Source of the DNA: Acanthaster planci | Taxonomy: Eukaryota; Echinodermata; Asteroidea; Valvatida; Acanthasteridae | Direction of reading: 5' to 3' | Length of the DNA: 64,000 nucleotides | Assembly (NCBI RefSeq): GCF_001949145.1 | Contig: NW_019091375.1 | Span: 1,398,516-1,462,515, forward strand | Shown here: positions 55,946 through 64,000 of the stretch, piece by piece | Layout of the letters: each line of letters starts with the position of its first letter | Position numbering within the stretch: position 1 is the stretch's first letter | The notes under the pieces: model-generated | Told to the model about the DNA's origin: nothing | Databases searched by the model: none | What the model saw: the letters and a program-made list of their open reading frames with translations, nothing else | Translations under genes and position numbers: made by a program

Positions 55946-58900
55946 GTCTGCTTTGTTCACCTTGAGTAACTATTTTTGCCAATACATGTAATGTATAATA
56001 AACGAAGGAAATCATGGCAATCATATTGGTGACTCTGGCAATGAGATCCGACAGTGATTACGACAGTGACACCCAAAGACGACTGGCAGATGGCGTATAT
56101 GACGATGGCAGTCACTTTGGTCACGATGATAGCAGAGACAATGGGAACAGCAGCTGCATTGGCGAGGACAGTCACATCGATGACGCGGATGACGGCGATG
56201 CCTACGAAAACAAATTTGACGGATTCATTCAAGTTCTGAAGCATTCACATCGACCTGACAATGCCTACACCTGCCTGTGCTTTGAAAAGATAAAATCAAA
56301 TCAGTTACCCATGAGATATGAACTCGGAAAAACCCCTTTCACCAAAAAATACTTCAACCTTTCTACATCGATTAAGAATGTCAAAGTTTGAACCGTTAAA
56401 CGAACCGACAGACCTTCTTATTCACGTGACACTGAACGACGCCCGTGCGAGAAAATTCAAGATTTCCCAAGATCACGGTCGATTGTTTTTACTGAGTGTC
56501 GAGGTGCCGAGTGTCTCAATCGATCAACTCCCCAAAGTCTCATCAAACGCGCGACCTTGACACCTGGGATTGTTTCATACGAGTATTCGGTTGCACCCGT
56601 GAACCCAGGGCCGTTTTTATCTCGCGGGCGGCATGTGCGATAAGCACTCGGTGTACCATCGGTAGTCACGACGACGGAACGTCGCTTTAGCCGTTAAAGG
56701 AGACCAATTTTGACAGCCCTGTCGGCTATGGCATTGGGTGCTTCGGCCCAAATTATAACACAGAACTCAGGACAGAAATTTGCTACGTACAAATTTTGCT
56801 CGGCGAAAGTCGGTCACCCGCGAAGCTATCATGCATCGCACATTTCTATTGGTCGGCTTTCAGCCACTTTTTTGTTTTGCACCTAAACACACTAAGCAGT
56901 ACACTTCCCGCTTAGCTTAGCGGAAATACACCCTTGCTTCCATTACTGGCACAGACATTCCACACCAGAAGCACGCAACCATTGGTTAGGTGATTGCGCA
57001 TGCGAACTAGCTTCTTCCCAGCTCTTGGAACATGCTAATTATCGTTTTATTTGATAATCCTGAGCAGAGGTTTCTGTACAAACATCGGTGTTGCTTCGGT
57101 TATTTCACAGAAAACAGTTGTTTTCTCGAGAACAGGTGCACAATAGAGGGGCTGCACTTCACCTGTTTCAATGGTTCCTTGCCAAGTCAAAGGAAATGTC
57201 GCCGAGTACCAGTTGCAATGGGTCCATCTATTTATCGAGTTTCCGTATGTCATGAGTTGAACTACAAAATTTGACAGAAGTTATATTTGTACCTATTATC
57301 GGTATGCTCCATCGGGATTTATCCTGAACTGGAAGTCTTTCAATACACTCTTTTTGCTGTCTTTCTCTAAATGGAAAAGCGCATTTGAAATTTTCAAAAA
57401 GTTCACGTCAGTGGTTGACAACCACATACACAATGTATATCATAACACTTTAAAGGGAGCCTTTGAAGCGAAAATTCTGTCGTGTTCCCGTTAACGACCC
57501 GTACTTGCCAACTCCGGGTCACACGCATGTCCTGTCAAGTTTGAGGTGGCAGATGCAGAACGCACGGTGTCGACGGGGCGTCGCGCGCCGACACCCGGCG
57601 GCGCCACTGATTGACAACGTCACGGTGCCGCGGCCTCTCGGCACGGGGACCAGGTTCACCAAAGTGCGCTGGCATTTGACAAACCTAATGTCCAATTTGC
57701 TCGCAACGAAGAGGTTTTGACATTCGCGGGATGCGTCAGTACACGAACCAAATCACTGCCAAAGTATTGTTTTTCCAATGGCCAGGAAAAGCCCGTGACA
57801 CTTTTGACATGCTCCGCAGTCCCCACGGCAACGGTCCAGCGAAGTAATAAACTCTAAAACTGTCAAAGTGGTCTTTATAAACTAAAAATCAATCCACATC
57901 GATATACTCCAAAACAATGACAGATAGTGAAACTAAGAGAACAAAGGATTTCGTGATAAAAATCAGCTAAGTTTTTTTAAACTTTCACAACCAGTTGGAT
58001 ATGGCTTGCCTACACGTGTTAGAAAGTGGGCGTAACTGATTCGCTTACATGAAATTATTTTACGATGCTGAAATACGACGTTTCTATTTGTCATTCTTCA
58101 TAACATTTACGCAACAATTCATACTTACCAACAGTGACTACAAAATTCTTCAATATTATTATTAACTTGGCAATTTAGTTTCTTTTCGTGTGTCATTTTT
58201 ATACACATTTTAGTTCCCAATTGTCAAAACTGCTGATAGAGAGCACCCCCCAATAGTCAAAACATACTTTTTCTTCTATATGATCGCAAAGTACTCATTA
58301 CCAAAGTTCAGCTTAAAATTTGTTTACCCCTCTCCCCATCGCATTTAAAATTAATATTTCGCTTTCGGCCTGATCCTGTGTATTTTTGGGAGAGCATTTT
58401 ATTAGGTCAATATATTTATTCAGTACAGGCCTACGAAATATATGTTCTGAGACAAATAGTTTGAGGCTCTTCCGCTATAGATTTTGTATCAAGTTGTCTT
58501 CAGGCGACGAGGCTTCGAACGACGACCAGGCACTGACCTCGATACAAAATCACCAAACCTGGCGAAAATTCAATTCTGTAGTCTCCTGATGTCGGTTCCA
58601 ACAGCGAGTGAAAAAAATACAAGAATTGGAGAACCAGCGGCAAGCATAAAAAAAATCCTGGAGCAAAAACGGGGTAAAAAGAGGAAAAGGCATGATTGTC
58701 GAAATGTGAAAAAAAGGAAAGAGGTAATCCCTTGTGTAGTGTCGGGGGATTTGGCCGAGCGGAGCAACGGATTACGCGCTGGCGGACTGTTCGCGGGGAG
58801 AAGCCAACGAGCCCCGCAGCGGGCTGAACTTTGAACTTTTGCCAAATACAAAAAAAAAATCATCGCTAATACGGCGATATGTCAATCTCTTATCGCGTCG

Positions 58901-60513
58901 AGGCCGGACCCCCTACGGGGGTTGGGTGCTACACGATCGAACACCAACTTGCCTGAACGTTCGGGCTGACCTGGATGCTTTTTCGAACACAAAGACAAGT
59001 ACAGTCCAGAAATATCTCGACAGGAGCACCTCAGGGTCTTTTTTATAGACAGGATTCTTTTTTTGTGCGTAGAAGCCAAAGAGTGTCAAAAACATTTTAT
59101 TTTTATCCGACAATGTAGAAATTAGACAAGCAGATTTTTGGCGGGATGGGAAGTCATCAAAATATTAGGTAGCAATATACCTTTGTTAAAAATAAGTTCA
59201 AAAACTGAAAAAAGGAGAAAATGTAACAAATAAGAATTGAAAATTTGTAAAAATAGTTCCGACCGGCATTATTTGCAAAAAGCTTGCTAACAATGAACAT
59301 CTCACCAGATGCTTCGGAGACGAACCAATGAAAGATATAGCTTTTATGGCATTGCTAACACTTGTCGTAAAAATACCTGAAAATGAATAGATATCCTATA
59401 AGACTGGGGACATTTTGTGTGCAAAAGGTTGGCACGGTGCTCATGTTTACACCAAAATGTCAATGTTGGCGCAGAAATTCTTTGACCTACAAACATCAAC
59501 AAAGAGGCCGCCGGCAAAATCTAGAAACTTGCAAGAGATTTGTGTGCACAGACCAAAAGCACAGTGAGGTTTTCTTTCTGGGATGACATCACGGTTAGGC
59601 TCATGAATATGGAAATACTCAGCATGAGAATCAAAATAGCAGCCAGACACATTTTGAAAAGGTGACGCAAAAATCGTCAACGAGGTTAAGTGAAACAAAA
59701 AGGTGTATTCTAAGGTGTGTATTAAAACGAATTTCCTTGCAGCTACCCTTCAAAGCAACAAAAACGCGCCCGCATCGTTTGTTCAAAATTATTTTGGGAA
59801 GGATCTAGGAGGAGATGGTTAAGTACGACTTGTTATCGTTTCTTTATAAACCACTCGCTTTAACCCGCGTGAAACAATAAACGAAGCGTGCCTGGGTGGG
59901 TGTTCATAAGCGTTCGCGTAGCGCGGTTGGTAGTCTACGGTGACCTCGCAGTGACCTTTCTTTGTGTAGCCTGCCCCCAACATTGTTGATGTTTGCCGCT
60001 CCAAAGGGCTGTTAATCTTACGACTGACGACAAAGACTACACGCCCTCCGACCCCCCCCCCAAGTTCAAGCCTGTCAACGGGGGTCAGCAGATGGTTCTG
60101 AAGTAGGCGCTGAGACCTGTACGGGGTGGAAATGTAAATTTCAACTTCACCCAGTAAATTTGAACCGGGAAAGTTCCCCCTTCAGTAAACTTCGAATTTG
60201 GCGTAGCCTGACTGGAGAAATAAGCATTAGAGCCATGGGCGTGTTCGTGATGTCGGCTTTTTCAAATAACAGACATCGAAATACTGATGAAAATCATCCT
60301 CAATGGGAAACTTTGAGACACTTGGTGGCGGCAGACACAAGAGCCCTCCTTTTTGGTTGATGTGGGCATGCGCGTGCAGTTCTAGGCATGCGCATAGTGG
60401 TTCTTAGCACGCTCACAACCAACTGCGGAAAAGGCGTCTGTGGCTCATCCACAGACGTATATAAAAAAAAAACCTGGACTTGCAACGCTTACTAATGAAA
60501 AAGAAGCCAATCA

Positions 60514-60631
60514 GCGGCCATTTTACCGAGCCGAAAACAAATGCATGGTTGGCTTCCTTCTATTGACGTCAGGAAGAACAAAGGCGGGCATTGCCAGGAA
60601 AGCTTTGTATTCGGCTCGGTAAAATGGCTGC
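60514..60631. mobile_element. 118-bp foldback element (GGCCATTTTACCGAGCC ends)
   Basis: GCGGCCATTTTACCGAGCCG plus AAAACAAA is inverted at TTTGTATTCGGCTCGGTAAA plus ATGGCTGC, about 28-bp arms. It is too short to code for anything. Confidence 0.75.
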
Positions 60632-61774
60632 GAGTGGATTCAATGACTCTATAAGCTGATTAAGGGCATTGCGAGTCCAGATTTTTTTATACATGTCCGT
60701 GAGCTCATCCTCGACTCCTTGGGCTGCGTGCACGTTCCTTCACAAGCCCCAGCTGGTCGTGTGGAATTCAGAAATGATGCTTACTGGCTGTTCGGAATGA
60801 ATTATACATAAACGTAAAGTCAATCACTCGCACATTACAAAAGCTACACGCTCGCGCCCCTGCACGACATGCGGCGCGCGTAAACGCGAAACACGCTGAC
60901 TAAAGACAACTGATCTCCACTATATACACTGGACAGGACATGCGCAATAGGACAATAAGAAAATGGTCAGTTGTTTCCAGAAATGATATTCTTGCATTTT
61001 CTGTTTATTTTTGGCTTATTTTCGCGAGGGAGGCCGAGGGCTTAGCGTGTAGCCATCATCCCATGAAAAACAAGGTTATGTTGACCAGAAATGCACAGCA
61101 TACAGCACCACATTTACCCTCCTGAAGCGCCGCCATTGTTCGGCCGTGCATTTTGTACACAAACAATGCGCGATGTCCTATGCAGTCGAAAATGGTGATC
61201 AATGCCAGGGTGCACCACTAGAAATAAATTCCCATAGACAGCAGTGATAAATCCCCAGACTTCACAAATATTTTAAAAATACTCACAACTCTCACAGGTG
61301 TTCAAGCTGCACAGAAAAATGATGTTCCACATGTCCCCTTTCATTTTCGGGGGGTTGACCAATGAATTTTTGAGAAACTTTCACCAGAAGCAGACCACTT
61401 CTAAAATGAAGAAAATGTCCCTGCCCAGAAAAGGAGCCATTTTGAAAAACCACCCCTCTGCAAAATGGCTCAAATAGTGCCACTTTCGGACCCCCGGCCG
61501 ATTGCATCCACATTGCTCAGAATTGGAAGCCCTGAGTCCGGCCCAGGGGTTCAGTCTCGTATTTTTTCAATTCCCCAGTTCCATGGCTTCCAGGACCCCT
61601 CTAATATAGAATAGTTTGAGTGTATAACTTTTATTAATGAGCTCGGCGGCCATATTTCTGGCCTAAGTACGAGGGTGCACCCTGCCAGGCACTCGGTACA
61701 TGACGTCACTACGCAAAACTCGCGCTGCATCGATCGACCCATACGGCAGAACTCGATCGAGTTTACCGAGCGTG

Positions 61775-61857
61775 CCGATTTCGATTGCGCCCTCTAGTGA
61801 CTTCATTTCACCATTATTGGTGAAATGAAGTCACGAGAGGGTGCAATGGAAATCAGC
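61775..61857. repeat. Long near-perfect hairpin
   Basis: Arms of about 40 bp with a 4-base loop (TTAT): GTGACTTCATTTCACCA is perfectly matched by TGGTGAAATGAAGTCAC, and the match extends outward through TTGCGCCCTCT / AGAGGGTGCAA with a few mismatches. Confidence 0.9.
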
Positions 61858-62066
61858 GCGCGACATTTAATGCTCGATATTTGACTCCACTGTCATGTCG
61901 AGCTAGCTCTGCTGTCTGTAATATTCCTGGCGGACCGACCAGACAGTACAGACACACTGCATATAAGCAACACGCGAGTGCGCCCCCACGCGTGCACGTG
62001 TGTATACATGAGCGTACGGTGGTCGCTTCAATCCTACATCATAGGTCTGCTATTCCCTAAGTGGGA

Positions 62067-62128
62067 TCAACCCCGTCCAAAATTCGAAAAAGTGGAATAC
62101 TAACGCTCCACTTAGTAGAGCTACTTTA
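62067..62128. mobile_element. Solo arm of the 3408-3811 MITE family
   Basis: CCCCGTCCAAAATTCG and AGTGGAATACTAACGCTCCA plus CTTAGTAGAGCTAC match the right arm at 3757-3811. No partner arm was found nearby. Confidence 0.65.
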
Positions 62129-63584
62129 ATCTGTTTATTTTCGCGACTTCGTGTGTCATCAAGAACTTAGTCGTTGAGGAATGGCTGGCACACCTACGTG
62201 ATGACATTGATTGATGGAGCATCTTGAATGGAGTAAGTACAGTCGATTTTGCTTTTATTATTCCACACTTTACAGGAATAGAATTCATAAGCCTACATGT
62301 AGGCCTAGTTCCTCAGTTTGAGAGTGATGAGACAGTGACCATGTTGAGACTAATCCTAGGATCATCACTACTATTATTACCCAACAAGCCCAACTTCACT
62401 TTGGCCGTGTTGGTATGCTAAGCATATTTGAATTTTTGAAATGATAATTGACGCGACTGCATCAGGATGATGTAAATCAGTTAATAATAGCCTGAGCAAC
62501 TTGGACTCTTATGAATTGCCTTTGTAAAGATTTGGATATGGTCCAGCGAAACATGGCACTGTATACTCATCAATGTGAAGTCGCCAACTTGGTCTAGAAT
62601 CAACTCACTCCGAGTCAACTCCATCTCAGATCAACTCGGTCCCAAGTCCACTCGGTCTCTTCAACTCTTGAAGGCAGGCACTTGGCTGCAGCATGAATAA
62701 AATCTTCCAAGCTAGTTTCAACACACTTTAGCATACCTGTATGAAAGTAGGCCCTACATGTATTTCCAGAATTCTAACATTGCTTTTCTAACTTTATTTA
62801 TACATGGAGGCCAACTGACATGTGCAAGAGATACCTGGCCTTGTAATGTGGGAAGGCCAGGCACTTGGATGCATCATTAATTGCCATAGATAAGAAGGCA
62901 CAATCCCAGTCGTTTTAGTCAGCTTGACAAACTTTGGCATATCAGTATTTCCAGAAATCTAACATTGCACGTACACTTTATTTACAAACATACTGTATGT
63001 TAGCCTTTTAACCCTGACACGAAAGTCAATGAAAAACTTGGTTCCTGATATATACTAGTAACTTGTGTGTTAGGTTATTGTCAGTTGCTGTGGAGATCAG
63101 TGGATTTTCAAAGACTCTGAGTCAGACTTGAACTTGGACTTAAACCTTCTGGACTCGGACTCGAACAATGAGAACTTGGCTACCATGCAGGACTTGGCCC
63201 AAGGCCCCCTGCCTGATTTTCAACTTTATTTTACCGCGCAAGACTGGTGGTCTATGCATGTAAGTACCTTAAGGTTTCTCTCACGTGAAAACTTGATTGG
63301 AAAAGTTGAATTTGAATCACCGGTCATGATACCTCAAAGGCTGGATTAAAAAAACAGATAGCATTGCAACCCTGTATCATCAAACATGGCCGCAAGTCCC
63401 ACAGATGAGTGACTTTAAACATCCCGTAGGCATACCCCACAGTTCTTGGGGTAAACCTCCTAAACATGGCGAATATCTTTCTCCATCAATCTTATTCTCA
63501 GCCTGGGCCTGTCACCTAGCCCAGATTGGACGGCACTTTCGGTCTCTTCAGTTAGGGTTATGTATGAGACCTGGGTGGGACCAT

Positions 63585-63760
63585 GGGAGGGCACAATGTT
63601 CCTAGCAATGGAGGCTCCTTTGGTGGGAACTGCACCACAGGAGACTATGAAGTACACGCATCACAGTAAATAAACCCTCCCCACCAACATGCATGAAATG
63701 GCTCTTTTCGACCAATGAGGGGGTGCTTCTACTCAAGGCAGATAGACCATACATTTCAGA
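63585..63760 (+). repeat. Dispersed repeat with GCAATGGAGGCTCCT motif, copy 3
   Basis: GAGGGCACAATGTTCCTAGC plus AATGGAGGCTCCTTTGGTGG, then ACTATGAAGTACACGCATC and TTCTACTCAAGGCAGAT, parallel the copy at 20300-20560. Confidence 0.6.
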
Positions 63761-64000
63761 AAGAATTCCATGATGTACATGTATGACGATGGCTTATCTT
63801 CCCGCCTCAGAAACTGAACATTTCTTCATTGTCTTGTTTACTCATTATCGTCCTGTAGTTGGCGCTAAATGCACTGTTAGCCCTAATCTTCCCCAACCAC
63901 ACAGAATTAAACAGTAGTAAAGTGTTTAATTCTGTGGGGATAGGTCTGGTAGGCCCATAACAGCTGGCTTTTGCATTGGGTTTGGCATACCTCAGAAAAA

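Larger units (their letters stand above)
52517..64000. other. Upstream region of the Frizzled/Kunitz/Ig gene, no gene supported
   Basis: About 11.5 kb. The promoter of the - strand gene should lie near its start, but no convincing TATA box or initiator can be fixed. Contents: a GATCAATC microsatellite (55888-55945), a CpG-rich block (57480-57670), foldback elements (60514-60631 and 61775-61857), a solo MITE-D arm (62067-62128) and CAACTCGGTC / GACTCGGACTC-type degenerate repeats (62590-62665, 63115-63170). Confidence 0.5.

Noticed and set aside
56014-56391. Asp-rich 125-codon open frame
   Set aside because: It is driven by GAT/GAC low-complexity sequence, with open frames on the opposite strand and no splice or family evidence.
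58748-58805. Possible Ser/Leu-type tRNA (GGCCGAGCGGAGCAACGG)
   Set aside because: A-box-like only. I see no B box at the expected distance and no cloverleaf, so it is at best a decayed SINE.
62580-63180. CRISPR-like or regulatory arrays of AACTCGGTC / GACTCGGACTC words
   Set aside because: Spacing is irregular and units are degenerate. It is simple-sequence drift in animal DNA.

Overview
The window reads as nuclear DNA of an invertebrate animal: long introns with GT..AG ends, a 22-kb first intron, and dense short palindromic transposons, tRNA-derived SINEs and minisatellites. No bacterial signals were seen. The abundance of ACATGTACATGT and TAGGCCTAC words, a GGGCCCAATTTCAT-ended inverted-repeat element and a GTAGCTAGG repeat resemble what I remember of ambulacrarian genomes (echinoderms, hemichordates). 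That placement is an inference from repeat style, not from a search.

Two protein genes can be supported, and they converge. On the + strand, 1-7383 holds the last two visible coding exons of a gene whose 5' part lies outside the window: an amphipathic helical segment, then after a 6.5-kb intron a long Gln/Ala repeat tail built on a 12-bp coding repeat. I do not recognise the family.

On the - strand, 52516 down to 13301 holds a complete 16-exon gene that I assembled by splice sites and phase. All 15 junctions have GT/AG ends, every phase matches, and the exons sum to 3015 nt (1004 residues plus stop). The product has a signal peptide, an Arg/Asp-rich basic stretch, a ten-cysteine Frizzled-type cysteine-rich domain, a Kunitz inhibitor domain with Arg at P1, six immunoglobulin domains and a C-terminal region of cysteine modules ending in a DYCR motif. 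No transmembrane segment was seen, so it is probably a secreted matrix or Wnt-pathway-type protein. I know no named family with this order of domains; it is the main candidate for something undescribed.

Layout: 1-7383, 3' part of the Gln-rich gene; 7384-13300, 3' flanks of the two converging genes with SINEs and a MITE; 13301-30230, exons 2-16 of the Frizzled/Kunitz/Ig gene with repeat-filled introns; 30231-52111, its giant first intron; 52112-52516, exon 1; 52517-64000, upstream DNA with no gene I can support.

Much of the non-coding DNA is mobile-element debris. At least seven inverted-repeat families are visible, several present in two or more copies inside the introns of the Frizzled/Kunitz/Ig gene. 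One element carries a 34-unit, 10-bp minisatellite with higher-order structure and sits inside an older degenerate array. One SINE has a clear 15-bp target-site duplication.
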